Shown piece after piece: positions 11,193 through 43,868 of a DNA stretch of 64,000 nucleotides. Positions within the stretch are counted from its first letter, which is position 1, and each line of letters begins with the position of its first letter. The DNA is from Asterias amurensis. Its lineage: Eukaryota; Echinodermata; Asteroidea; Forcipulatida; Asteriidae. The translations under genes were made by a program, and so were the position numbers. The notes beneath the pieces were generated by a model. The model saw nothing but the letters and a program-made list of their open reading frames with translations. It was not told where the DNA came from and did not search any database. The DNA lies in contig NC_092649.1 of NCBI RefSeq assembly GCF_032118995.1, positions 26,223,927 through 26,287,926 of the forward strand, read 5' to 3'.

Positions 11193-11609
11193 CAGGGCTC
11201 GAATCTTACACTGGACCACAGGCCCCGAGGCCAGCGACTGGTGTCGATCAGTAAACTCATGACTGAACATGCTGAACATTTCTGGCAGTGTTGTGTTTTC
11301 CAATTGAATAATCAAACTACACTGTGTGATATTAAAAACAATAAAAAATAAGTGATGTTAAAAGGTTGACTTAGAGTCTGATAGAAACCTTTTATTTCTA
11401 TTGAATAATGAAATATGTGCGTGTATAACATAGAGCTATATAAATATACTCATAAACCGAACATGACATGTGTGTCATAAGGCTCATTAAAAAACACCAG
11501 TACGCATATTAAACTGTCTTGTTTAAAAAAAAATTCGGGCAGTACACATTTTTCGCAACAAGCCATACATGTATGGTCCTTTGGATTTTTCCCCAAATTT
11601 CGAGCCCTG
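11193..11609. mobile_element. CAGGG...TCGAA TIR element with 5-bp TSD (417 bp)
   Basis: Begins CAGGGCTCGAA and ends TTTCGAGCCCTG, with ATCTT on both sides (11188-11192, 11610-11614). Its interior differs from the 283-bp copies, but termini and duplication length match. The open frame overlapping it is not a gene. Confidence 0.8.
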
Positions 11610-12025
11610 ATCTTTATTTAGTACCTTTAATTAGATGTATTAATACATGAAACATGTACTTTAAGAATTAAACACATGATGAAAGATATAGTTACAAAAG
11701 ATATCAGTGGAAAAGCTGAAAATTACGATATTCAAAAAATTGAGTAAGCTTACAGAAAGGACTTAGTAGACAACAGTTATTTGTGCTTAGATACTTTGTA
11801 CTTTATAGGCAGCGCCATGAAAATTGCACCCAGATGTTCTATGCTTCCTTGACAAAATTACAACTGAAATAATTGACAAAAGTCAGCTACTTCTGTCCAG
11901 CAGTTTTTTTTTTTTCTTGCAAGTCGTAGATATTTAACAGCTGTATGGAGAAGAAGGCACACCAGCATGTAAATTTTTTAAGGCATATTTAATTTTTAGT
12001 ATGATCCTTAGGCAATTTAACCCTA

Positions 12026-12104
12026 GGTGGCAACATGGTCTAGTTGGTAGAGTGCCGGAGAGCGCCGTATCTGGAGGTCGATCGTTCGAGTCCCACTCTG
12101 GTCA
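12026..12104 (+). repeat. tRNA-like SINE head, family S3
   Basis: GGTCTAGTTGGTAGAGTGCC and GATCGTTCGAGTCCCACTCT at tRNA spacing, followed by GGTCAATTTTTTGG as in the copies at 22072 and 63300. Confidence 0.6.
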
Positions 12105-12949
12105 ATTTTTTGGGGGGGGGTATTTTTCCAATGTCTTCAATTTATTAATGGGTTAAATAGACTCACAAGGCACATTATTCTTTCTACAGTTGTTCTTTTA
12201 ACAGCACTCTCATGTTGCGTTTACGATGAAAATTTAAATGCATAAAATGTTCACCTTTGTTCCTTTCGTCAGGTTCTTTGGGGCTCAAAACGTTAAAGAA
12301 GTAGAAAACGAAAGTGTAAGGCTGCCAGGGCTACTATAAAACTATACATTACTCAATCCCAAGTTATCTACTTTACACACATCTATATTACAGAAGAGAC
12401 GGAAGTGTATAACTTTAGCTTTAACTTTGCAGAACTTAAGCAGGCATGATAGTCTTCCTACTTTTATCAGATTTTTGCTTTCCAAAACAGCCAAAAAACT
12501 GTCACTGTACTTTCATCAAGAATGTGAAATCCATCCACAGTTAGCAGCGGGTTCAACTGCATATCCGGCTGCAGCATTAACAAACAGACACAACGGAAGC
12601 TTGATCTGCCTAAAGGCAACCTTTAGAGATTCAAATTTGTTGTCGCCTTTTAAGTGTATAGGATTTGAGGCATTGCATGGTGAGGTATCAATGTATATTT
12701 GGTGTGCGGTAACACCATGTGTGTATCTACTTGCCAGGTAGAGTTTGTTCTTAGAGAACTGTCTTACTTTGTTCTACTTCCTTTTAAGTGATTTATAACC
12801 ATCGTGGGCATTTCAGTCAAAATAACCACAGAGGATGCTTACTACCATTGCCATCTTTATAACAAGGAGGCTTTTGGTAAAACAATTTTCTTTCAGAGTC
12901 AAGACAAGACCAAAGTATGACCCTAACTTTACTAAAGTACTTTTTATGA

Positions 12950-13220
12950 GACAATAATAATAATAATAACAGTGGCTTCTTGTTATATAGCGCACATACT
13001 CGCCACTCAGTGAAGCTCAAGGTGCTTTACCATTCAGTATTTTCCTGCAACTGCAAGTATGTGGACTATACGCTTGAATTACGAGATCTACTCCTTTTAC
13101 ATAGTACCATAGTACCATGGTTTTACAAGGTGCAGTAGAGCAGAGTGCTGCCAATCAAACCATGAACACCGGGACAAACCCAACACCCCTGAGACATTAT
13201 CATGTGCAAGAATTGCTGAA
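12950..13220 (-). repeat. S2 SINE fragment (reverse)
   Basis: Has the AATAATAATAA tail, TATATAGCGCACATACTCGC, GGTGCTTTACCA and AACACCGGGACAAACCC blocks seen in other S2 copies. The tRNA head is absent. Confidence 0.6.
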
Positions 13221-14159
13221 CAATGATAACTGGGAATGCCAAATGAATATTAAGAAAATTACTGATAAGGCAACTTTTATAAGCATAGTAGACAAAAAAT
13301 AGATGTGACTTATCAACACTTTTTTATTAAAAAAAATATAAGAGTTGAAAGGAATTTTCGGTTATTCCTCATGTATCATTTAAAAAACCCAAGAATGAAT
13401 GGAATCTTTCAAAACTTCAGGTTGTTCCACTTGTGCAAATGATGCCATCCGAGTAAGGCGCCCTCTTGTTAGAGATCTAAAAGAGGTTGCTCGGTGGCTC
13501 CAACCTCGTTCCCAGCGATACGCAAGCGCGCAGCGCCATTTCCCCCAGAATGCCTTACGTGATCATAACCTCTGGAAGTGTGACTTTAGAATATCCAAAT
13601 ATATTGGATATTGTAATTAGTCCTGTGGTTGAACCATTCTGTGTATGAGAAGTACCAAGAGTGTGCGATCAAAAGAGGCATCAAGTCATAGAGCAACTAT
13701 TCCCCTCTCATCATTTGATCATGTGACATGTCTCACTGTATGCAGTTACTAGGGGAACTGTGTAAAAACATGATCCATTTGAAACTCGTGGATTGCGTTA
13801 AAAAAAATTCATTTTTACACATGCGTAATGAGCACCCTACAAGCACTCCAAGTCGTTACCATGCACAAAGAGCAGTCGCTTTTGGTTAGCATTTCTTCAG
13901 TTCTTTTGTTTCGGGGTAAAAGACGAGAGGTATCGATACAGCGCATTGCTAACAGCAGAAAAGCTGCATTTGCACTATGCGAAACGCTACACAGACACAG
14001 ACACCAAGCTCACGTGCACGACTTACGCACAAAGAACAGCTATTGTCCATTCATTTACCTCCTTTGACCCCAATGAGGGCACTTTCTGACCCCAGTGAGG
14101 GTGCTTTTTGAGCGTGTGACGTCACATGCAAGGTCTATTGGGCCATGCGCATTTGCATT

Positions 14160-14345
14160 AGCGGCCTGATGGCAGGCACTTCACAAAGGCAACAAAGGCG
14201 ATTGCCTCACGTGCCCCTAGTCATTGCCTTGGTGCCCTTAAAATGCTCCAGTAGAAAATTACAATTTCCTCATAGGGTGCCCTTTTCCCAACAAGGAATT
14301 ATGCCTTGGTGCCCTTGCCCTTTCAAAAACAAAGCATACAAGCCT
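14160..14345 (+). repeat. Family-B interspersed repeat
   Basis: Carries AAAGGCGATTGCCTCA, AAATGCTCCAGTAGAAA and CCTTGCCCTTTCAAAAAC, matching the other family-B copies. Confidence 0.7.
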
Positions 14346-14431
14346 GGAATGACGTCACTACATAAGGTCTATACAGTTGTTTGATCCACAGTATACGCGC
14401 TTATTAAATCTAGTTGATTATGACAAGAGGG

Positions 14432-35371
<20,940 letters not shown>

Positions 35372-36060
35372 TCTAGACGTGTTTTTTTTAGATAACTTCA
35401 ATTAAAAACTTACAAACAGTGGCGAGTCTCAACCAGCATTATTACGAGTGCAGCAGATAGGAGGTTATAATATTTGTAAACAACTGGATGAATGGAAAAG
35501 GGATTGGCTATCGCGACTATGTTTTGACACAAACTGAATCTCTCTGGCGCTCGTGCCGTACGTGGGCCGGGTCAGGTGCGCTTGTTTTGGATAGTGTGGA
35601 ACACACGTACATATCTATCATGCGTCCATACAGTGTACATAAACTTCCGATTAACGGTCCGGCTATTTGTCGCCCTCTATAGTTCACTCGTTGCGCACCT
35701 TGTTTTTTATGGTAGCGAGGGGGCGGGGCAAATATTATTTTTCTGCACTACGAAATTGCCGCTGCTGTAGTGCTTTTCAATGGGGAATTTTTTCTTTTTT
35801 CTAAAAAAGGAGACCTTAAACAATTCATGAAAACTTGTAAGGATCGCAATTCTAAACAGCAGGAACAAGAATCTGGGCGGGGTGGTGTATTTTGATTTGA
35901 ATTCACTGGTAAAATGAGATAAAAGAATAACAACATTATTTCAAAACTTTCTTACATTCAAAAATTTAATTTGTTTGTTTGATATGTTTGTTTGAATGAT
36001 CAATTCCCATCAAGGGAACTCGGCAAACTCCCACATTAACTAGACAACAGTATTTCTTGT
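35372..36060. other. Copine upstream region
   Basis: Contains the presumed promoter and 5' UTR of the copine. CpG content is locally higher around 35500-35730. No gene or clear motif was identified. Confidence 0.4.
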
Positions 36061-36067
36061 CATTGTG

Positions 36068-36150
36068 AAATCAGCGGTTAGCTGGGGATTCGAACCCACA
36101 ACCTTGTGATTGCAAGTCCTGCAGTCTAACCACTTGACCACGGTGACCAA
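36068..36150 (-). repeat. tRNA-like SINE head
   Basis: On the minus strand GTGGTCAAGTGGTTAGACTG and GTGGGTTCGAATCCCCAGC at tRNA spacing. The acceptor ends do not pair, so it is not a functional tRNA gene. Confidence 0.6.
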
Positions 36151-36206
36151 ATGAAATACCCTGAAACAATACGTTTCTTTTATGACAAGTTTTTACTTTT
36201 CGTTTA

Positions 36207-36556
36207 AAGGCAGTGGACACTATTGGTAATTGTCAAAGACTAGCCTTCACAGTTTGTGTACATTTGAGCTCAATCGGTCATTGAAATTTCAAGATAATAA
36301 TGAAAGAAAAATAACCCTTGTCACACGAAGTTGTGTGCGTTTAGATGGTTGATTTCAAGACCTCAAGTTCTAAATCTGAGGTCTCGAAATCAAATTCGTG
36401 GAAAATTACTTATTTTTCGAAAACTATGGCACTTCAGAGGCGGCCGTTTCTCACAATGCTTTATACCATCAACCTCTCCCCATTACTCAACACCAAGAAA
36501 GGTTTTATGCTAATAATTATTTTGAGTAATTACCAATAGTGTCCACTGCCTTTAAC
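36207..36556 (-). mobile_element. Family-A MITE (reverse)
   Basis: Outer ends TTTAAAGGCAGTGGACACTA and GTGTCCACTGCCTTTAA, perfect TIRs of about 27 bp. The body contains GGTCTCGAAATCAAATTCGT. Confidence 0.9.
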
Positions 36557-36989
36557 AACTGCTTTATACATATTACTTTAGGGAAGTGAACAGTCTTGCA
36601 AGTTAAAAGGAACAAGCAAAGGCCAAAATAATAACAAATATTTGAATAACAATTCTTTATTAATCAAAATAATGTATACACTGTATTACAAAAGACTTAT
36701 TACATGATTATTGCTTAAAGCATAAGAATAATATTAATATTTACAAATTCTTCTATCAAGAGGAACAAATTGATTTTTACAAATGTGTAGTTTTGAATAA
36801 AACCTGTTCAACATGTACTGAGTGGCTGTGAGAAGATGATGATTTGAAAGCAGTTTAATAAACTTATATATTATTTGCTTGAATTAACATCATTACAAAA
36901 CCATGGGAAAGTTTTGTCTTTGTGAGTTAAATGTCTGTTATTGTGTTTACTTATGTTTAACAGTATTTTACAGGATTTGCCGTCTATTT

Positions 36990-37150
36990 CACAAAACTCT
37001 TCCTAACTTAAGACTAATCTTAGGACTTAGGACGAGTCCCAACCCTGCACTGTAGCATGCAGACCTTAAGATTAATCCTAAGTTAAGCAGGGTTACTCGT
37101 CCTAACTCGATATAAGATGAGTCCTAACTCTTTGTGAAATCGACCCCTGG
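36990..37150. repeat. Family-C repeat, palindromic
   Basis: TTTCACAAAACTCTTCCTAA and GTCCTAACTCTTTGTGAAAT are inverted ends. The middle alternates CTTAGGACTTAGGACGAGT and AAGTTAAGCAGGGTTACTCG. Confidence 0.7.
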
Positions 37151-38044
37151 TAAACACTGTTAAAAGCTTCTTGATTATGAAGTCCATACCAGACAACTTT
37201 GTTGATGAAATATTTCCCTCTGAAACAAAGCCATAGTGCATTAACACTGCCCACGACTATCGTCAGCTCTTCCAATCCTGTATAATAATTTTCAACATCC
37301 AGATAAAAGTGTTTAAAACAACTGATAAATATACTTGTACTTGATATATGTGTTACATGCATACAGTTATTGGTTTATAGTTAATTAAATTGTAAGTTTA
37401 TTTTTTAGTAATTGTTTCAACTTTTAATTAACTACTTGTTCTTCTTTTGAAAGGAATAACCCGATAGTCTTCACATAGATTTGTCATTTTGCTAATTTAT
37501 CTGAACTGATAGTACACATTTTAATGATTGAATAGTAAATGTAATGGTAATACAATTAAAGGTCTAATCCACACGCTGTTAAAGTATATTTCAATTTACA
37601 GAAACACTCTGTATTCAAACCTCAAAAAATAAAACCAAGAAGCATTAACGAAATCTAACATTTTTTTTGTTTAAATGAGAATAAAATCTTCTATGAAGAC
37701 ACATTGATTAACAACATTAAAAACAATTTGTTGTTATGTTGAATAAAAGAGACCTCCTGAGATATAACTTTCATTTTTGATGCTAAAGAACAGAAGTATT
37801 TCTGTCCAGTCGTGTATTTAATATTTTTTTGTTGAAGCGTCGCTAATTATCTGCAACACAGGTAATTTTGGGGGTTTTTTTTTCAAGTGAATGTGATTCT
37901 GAGTTTGCCTTGTCACTTGGATTGTATGCAATAAAACAACAACCAATTTTATAGATTGTTTTTTGTCAATGTAATGCTGTTTTATAGGCAAAATTATCAA
38001 TAAAGTTACATGTGAAAGTTTCAGCTGAATATAGTGTCTACTTG

Positions 38045-38055
38045 CTGGTAACGCC

Positions 38056-38090
<35 letters not shown>

Positions 38091-38125
38091 AAACCCCACA
38101 TATATATATATATATATATAAAAAA
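38045..38125. repeat. Low-complexity C-run, A-run and (TA)n
   Basis: About 13 C's, then two A-runs, CCCC, and about ten TA units. Likely assembly-sensitive. Confidence 0.9.
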
Positions 38126-38532
38126 TCCATCCATGTTTAGCGAGGTGACAGGGGTATCAACTGCATCTCTGGCAGCAGAATTCACTAACAAACACCTGAG
38201 AAACGAATCATGAATAAATTGTTTCTCAGATTCAATTTTTTGGAGGTGACAGAACAATCCACACCATAATATTACTTCAAAGGGAATCCTTTCCCAAAAT
38301 AGTTTATACCATGGAGGTAGTTGCAACAGCGCAGTGCTTCCCAACAAGTACGTTTTTTTAAGGTCATTAAATTCTAGTAGTTAAATTAAGTAGGTACCAT
38401 TCTATAACCCCATCTTTCAGTCTCTAAGCTTTGTTGTTGATGTCACTATCAAAATTTCTCCCACAAAAACCAAAGAGTAAACCTGGGCCCAAATTCATTG
38501 AGTCGCTTAATTTTTTTTTTTTTGTGGCAGGC

Positions 38533-38963
38533 TTATTTGATTAAGCTGTTGGCCACAGTAAAAGGGTACGTTCCACACAGGACCTTGACTTCAGCGCCTC
38601 TTATTTGAACCTTTGTTTCCCTTCGCTGTCTGTTGACATTCGGACGCGTCCTGCCAGCATTAAACGCAGCCTTTCCTACTTTATGGTGTCCCTGTATGGG
38701 ATCGGGGCCGCTTAAAGTCACCAAGTCCCCCTGCCTGTTGCTAACAAAGGTCCCACTGCGCTGTATCAGCTCGGGCGACCTACGACCTTTGACCGGTGTT
38801 ATATGACCCGAGGTCGGGATACTGTCATCAGGGATGGGGGTGACAACACTGTCTCGTTGGCACGTGCAGTCCCTTCTGGCTTGCTCATCGTCTAGTTTGA
38901 CCCCTGGGATACCGTTCCTGCAGCGAGAGCAAGCCCTGCCCCATGCTCCATCTATCTTCCCTG
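38533..38963 (-). CDS. Orphan coding-like terminal exon, about 142 codons, unknown product
   Basis: An open frame runs from a plausible acceptor (pyrimidine-rich stretch ending aaaatag, exon from 38963) to a TAA at 38535-38533. The predicted peptide is hydrophilic, with a cysteine cluster (RACSRCRNG and RRDCTCQRD) and a C-terminus ending GTYPFTVANSLIK. I do not recognise it. The segment is GC-rich against AT-rich flanks, as are the true exons here. The acceptor needs one nucleotide from an upstream exon, so it cannot follow TTLL3 exon 14 or 15 directly (phase 0). It could be the last exon of an alternative TTLL3 isoform via an unseen bridging exon, the end of another gene, or a retrocopied 3' end: a run of 13 A's begins about 10 bp past the stop. 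The frame also stays open upstream of the proposed acceptor to about 39117, in low-complexity sequence. Confidence 0.4.
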
Positions 38964-41900
38964 CTATTTTATTAGAATTAAAGAGCGACAGGCGAGTAAA
39001 GAAGATGAAAAATGAGGAGGAGGAGGAGGAGGAGGGGAGGAGGAAGAGTGAGGATGATGAGGTAGCCAAGGAAATAGGAGAATTTGAATGAGACAACAAT
39101 GAGATGATGGATGACAAGATTAATGAAATGACACAAAGAAATGTTTAAGAATGGATGATTAAAGTTAAGGAGAGGAAAAAGAGGTGACAAGGTTGAAGAG
39201 AACAAAAGATGAGGGAAAGGATGCAGGAAGGCGGAGGATGGGGATAAAACAAAAACAAAAACAACATAATGTGAATGAGTGTACCATGCATTCCCAAATT
39301 GGTGAGAGGTCTAGACTGTGCAAGTCCTGTGAGCATTCAAACAATGAGACCCATTAAGGGCGCTTTTTTTTTTTATGCTATATGGGATTTTTGTTGAACC
39401 CAGGGCAGGCCTGGAGTTTATATACACAGGGGCCATAGTTTTGTTTGCCCTTGTCTATAGCCTTGGTGCCCCTTTAAAAGTTTCCCATAGACTATAGGAG
39501 TTACTGATTTCGCAAAATGAAAATGGCCTTGCCCTCTCAAAGATGAAACTTCAATTTCTGTAGGGATTTCTCAAAGTGTTTGAAAACAAGGGAGACTTGC
39601 ACAGTATACAAACATGCCAGATGCTTTTATTAATAGCTAGGTCTGTGAGGGGTAATAATTACAAATACAGTTAATTATTATTTATTACTTGTTTGAATTA
39701 GCAAAATTAAAACTTCAGCAGGTAGCTACTGAAGTTTCGATGATGTTTTTTATTAAAGGGGTAAACTATTATGATAACATGGACGACTTAAACATGATAC
39801 AATTTAAAGTGACGAAGACTAGGGATAGTTTAAGTTGTTACACAACTATTAGTTTTATGCAACATTTTGTCTTAAATGGCTTTTTGAGAGTGAAGTGTGT
39901 ATTTTATTTTAAGAAGTAAAATTGTTTGACGTACAACTTGCGTCATGTTGGCTATCTGGTGGCGTAAGTTCACCATTTGATGATTTAGCTTGCGTAAACG
40001 CAGGCGATGCTGCAGAAGAAAAACAGAAACATGCGAATGGATGATTAAACATGGAAGTATGGGATTAGCATGGGATTAACATGGGATTAGTGGGATTGCA
40101 TGTGATTACATGATTGCATGAGTTTGAATGAAGATTATGAGTACGAGATGAGAACACAACAAAGTGATGTTAAAAATACCCATTGCGCAACCGCTAACTG
40201 TTGAATGAGGTGCATGCTGGTCTAGCTAGCGATCAAACTTGATCCTTAGCTAGACACACACATGCACCTAATTCCACGCCTAACGCACCGAGCATTTGGG
40301 ATAAGGTCTATGGTCCTTTGGTTGACTATGATTAGAGGTTAGGGAGATTTGGGAGAATAGACTGACAAGGGTAAATTGCACACGGTTTTCTTGGAAATTA
40401 ATCATTTAAAAGTAGTGTTTCACACTGTTCTTTAACCATTCCTGGCAAAAATTAAACAGTGCACTGCTCAATATTTTCACCAGTTAAGCACAAAAACTGT
40501 GTTTTCTTGAAGCAAGAATGTAATGAACTGCACATCTGAATAATCTTGTATGCTTCAAAAACATTTAACAAGGGTCATTTTTGAAACCACATCTCTCTTG
40601 GAGGAAAAATGGAAAGTTGCAAAATGTTTCTCTCAGTTATTCAAACACTTGTCACAGTATTACAACATCAAGGTTAGGTAAGTATTAGTACACATTGAAT
40701 GTACAATTGACCAACACACAAAACAATGAAACACAAATACAAGAAGTTAAAAATGGTCATCATGCAGGAAATGTATGGATGAAGTTTGAAAAGTAGCACA
40801 GAAAATAGAGAAATAGCAACCCTAAGAATTCCTTCTAGAACCCAACACAAATATTGCTTGATGGAACAAAGATTCAGGGTTTCAACAAAACAAAACGTTG
40901 GATTTGTCCCGAAAAAGTTCACCAGGACCACCAATAGATAGAATCCTTGACGGATCGAGGAAAGCCACGTCAATTTGATTTACAAAAGAGAACATTCGTG
41001 GAATCAGTTAAGAATTCCAACATCCTTTTTCAACGTGGAAAAACAACAACCTTCCACACTAGTTCCCATCACCAAAACCACAGGAAAGCAACACGATGTT
41101 GCGATTAATTACAGTATTGTGAAACATCCCTGAATTGCAAAATAAATTCTCTCAACAATTACTGCATTAAAAATCACAAATAAAAAGGTTGGGAGAATTT
41201 AGATAAAGTGAGCATGGACTGTGCCCCAAGACCCTAAATCATTCCCAAGAGACATGTCCAAAATTTTAAATTCTCACATTACTGCATCTTAAAACACTTG
41301 AAAAAGATTGGGAGAATAAGATAAAGTGCTCAAAGACGGTGGACCCTAAACCATTTCAAAGAGAGTTCCATAACTTTAAATTCTCACAACATTACGGTAT
41401 CATAAAACACATGAAAAAAAGTTGGGAGAATTAGATAAAGAGCTCAAAGACGGTGGACCCTAAACCATTCCAAAAAGAGTTCCATAACTTTAAATTCTCA
41501 CAACATTACGGTATCATAAAACACATGAAACAAGTTGGGAGAATTAGATAAAGTGCTCAAAGACCCTAAACACTTCCCAAGAGAGTTCCAAAACTTTAAA
41601 TTCTCACAACATAATTGCATTGGGTAACACACCAAAGGGGTTGGGAGAATTGGTTTCGGTGAGCACACGGTGCTATTACCTGTACTGTGCTCATAGAGCC
41701 TATAGATGAAAACAGCAATCAATCAAGTATGAGAGAAAGAAAAAAACCAAACAGATTATCCACATGGATTCAAACGAATGTTGGTTAAAACGGATAAGGC
41801 CAAACAAAACTAAAAACATATCTAGCGTTCATGCCCGGTTCCGTTTTAGAGGCTGTCTCCTCTCTTTTTTACGGGAAAAAATGATACATTTTAAGATCTA

Positions 41901-43856
41901 AAACAAAACAAAAGTCAATTAAAAAAAAAAGCCCAGTTGGTCTTTAAAAATGTGTCGGACTCCAAATAGAAAAAAGCGGACAATTAATAAAAAAAAGGGG
42001 GGGGGAGAGGTCATTCTTATTTTCTTCAAAAAGCCAGAACGCTAAACATGTTTTTTTATTATGTGGCCAAATGTGGCACTCAACACATTTCTGTAATTCT
42101 CCGCAGCCTAATGTTACTCTTTTCTATTACGATTACCATATATATAATGAGTAGGGTAGATGGCCTTAGCTTTCAATCCAAACCGGGCCTTCTTCAGAGG
42201 CTTCTTCACGATTACCAAATAAAAATATTCATAACTAATTAGAGTGAAACGTTTCACTTTGCAAAGTATAAAGTGATATTAATAAAGACCAACTCAAAAT
42301 GAGTCTTAATGTCAGCATGGTGTCAGAATACAACAGTATTCAATGAAAACTTACAGAGTATTTAAACTACTTATTTCAGTTGTTATTCTTGTCAAAAACA
42401 TCTGCTAAATCTATAATGTATAAAACGTAAAGAGTTTATAAAAGTTATGTTGCTACAAACCCCAATTTCTTAAAAAACGGTAGTATTGACCCAATTTACC
42501 TGTCGTCATCATCAGAATAATCTTGGATGCGCCATATTGGTTGGCAATGTCACTGTGCGTTATTCAGTTATAGGTGATGCGGTGTTTACACGTAAACCTA
42601 TATTGCCCACCAAAATGGCGAGTGTGGCACAGTCGCCGCGTGTGACATGTGGCAAAGGGTCAATACAGTGTTTGTGTAGAGTTCAAATATGCAGCTGATG
42701 TGTGTGTAGTTACTATGAGGTAGATTGAAAGCAGTTCTACTACGCAGAGAAGGTTAATGCGAGGTGTTTGGGGATGGGGCCGGATTTCAAGGAACTGCCA
42801 ATGGAAAGCAAATTCTTTCTGCTTCTTTTAGCAGAAATGTTTGCTTATAAAGAGCAAGCGTATTTCACAGGTTAGCAATTGGCAGTTTCATATTTGTGTT
42901 TATTTCAATTTTTAGCAATTGAAAATAAACAGTGGTGGGTTCAGCTTAATGGAACTGCTTCTGAATGTTTTGACTCCACAACCTACAAAAAACATTGCAC
43001 AATGTATCAGAGGGGAGGGCCTTATAATTTGGCATTTTAGAGTTGTAGAACTTTTGTTTACTATTTTGCGTGTTTTGTAGGATTGTATTTTGTTGACAAT
43101 ATCAACCAACTGAAGCAGAGATTTGATCTATATTTCAATTGTTGTGAATGTCCCACTTTGTGGTCACTTCCAACCACAATGTGCATCATACATGTAGGAT
43201 TAAGACATCATGTGCTATAATTTTATTTTATTTTATGCAAGTCGCCAGACACACAAGGCCACTGCAAGGTGTGGGCTACAGTCAATTTTTTTCCCAGGGG
43301 ATGTTGCCACCCACTCCTGGGGCTGAAACAGGGTTACCCCTTTTACAGTCCATACAGATGTAGGCTTGGGTGTCATCCATCAGAAGCCAAATTGAAAAAT
43401 TGCAGAGAGAATGTCTAGCCCAGTTATATTGCTCCATTTTGAAAGTGAAAGGCTTGCTCCATTTTGGATCTTTGTTTAACGGGATTTAACAGGATTGGTA
43501 GAGCTGAAAGATGAAGTTGCAGACAGTGTTTAAGGTTTGTTCGATCAACCATGAAACAACGAACCTGTGAACTTTTTAACTTGATTCATTATGAGTCAGG
43601 ACAAAATAGTGAAAACCATGTGCTGCAAAGTTTTCGGTATGCGATCACATTGTCCTTAACTTTGGTTTGCATCGACCAACTTCAGCTGCATTTCAGAGGA
43701 AAATATTTCATAGAAATAGTGGCTCTTACACGACTTCATTTCAGAGGGAACTATTTCATATAAATAATGGCTTTACATGAACTTCATAATCAGCAAGCTT
43801 TCAGCCTAAAATTCAACAATATTTTGTATCCTTACCAATAAGGTATAACACCTATG
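38964..43856. other. Intergenic DNA between orphan exon and TTLL3
   Basis: Contains a GGA-rich purine tract (39015-39065), a GGGATTA-type repeat (40055-40130) and a tandem repeat (41150-41660). A possible small minus-strand exon ends at a good donor (GACGACAG then gtaaat at 42500/42499). No other coding signal is clear. Confidence 0.4.
41150..41660. repeat. Minisatellite, about 107-118-bp unit, about 4.5 copies
   Basis: Repeats of GGTTGGGAGAATTAGATAAAG, CCCTAAACCATTCC, GAGAGTTCCATAACTTTAAA, TTCTCACAACATTACGG. GTTGGGAGAAT or ATTGGGAGAAT recurs near 41190, 41308, 41422, 41533 and 41640. Confidence 0.85.
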
Positions 43857-43862
43857 TTTATT
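43857..43862 (-). terminator. Candidate TTLL3 polyadenylation signal next to the stop codon
   Basis: AATAAA on the minus strand begins 6 bp after the TAA stop at 43871-43869. If used, the 3' UTR would be very short. It supports 44609-43869 as a terminal exon. Confidence 0.4.
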
Positions 43863-43868
43863 ATAGCA

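Larger units (their letters stand above)
11610..14431. other. Intergenic DNA / possible copine 3' UTR, with several repeats
   Basis: Contains a tRNA-like head (12026-12104), an S2 SINE fragment (12950-13220) and a family-B repeat (14160-14345). The open frame at 12427-12741 shows no recognisable domain. The rest is unassigned. Confidence 0.45.
36557..38532. other. Intergenic AT-rich DNA with family-C repeat and homopolymers
   Basis: Holds a family-C palindromic repeat (36990-37150), a C-run/A-run/(TA)n tract (38045-38125) and a repeat fragment at 38250-38345 also seen at 31575-31670 (AATAGTTTATAC and GCAGTGCTTC). No gene is recognised. Confidence 0.45.

Noticed and set aside
10998..11351. 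Plus-strand ORF of 117 codons
   Set aside because: Overlaps the end of a TIR element (11193-11609) and has no recognisable domain.
12427..12741. Plus-strand ORF of 104 codons
   Set aside because: No family similarity or splice context; composition fits non-coding DNA.
36068..36150. Possible tRNA on the minus strand
   Set aside because: A- and B-box-like sequences are present but the acceptor ends do not pair.
37102..37362. Minus-strand ORF of 86 codons
   Set aside because: Partly made of repeat sequence also seen near 43675-43760 and 53785, and overlaps the end of a family-C repeat.
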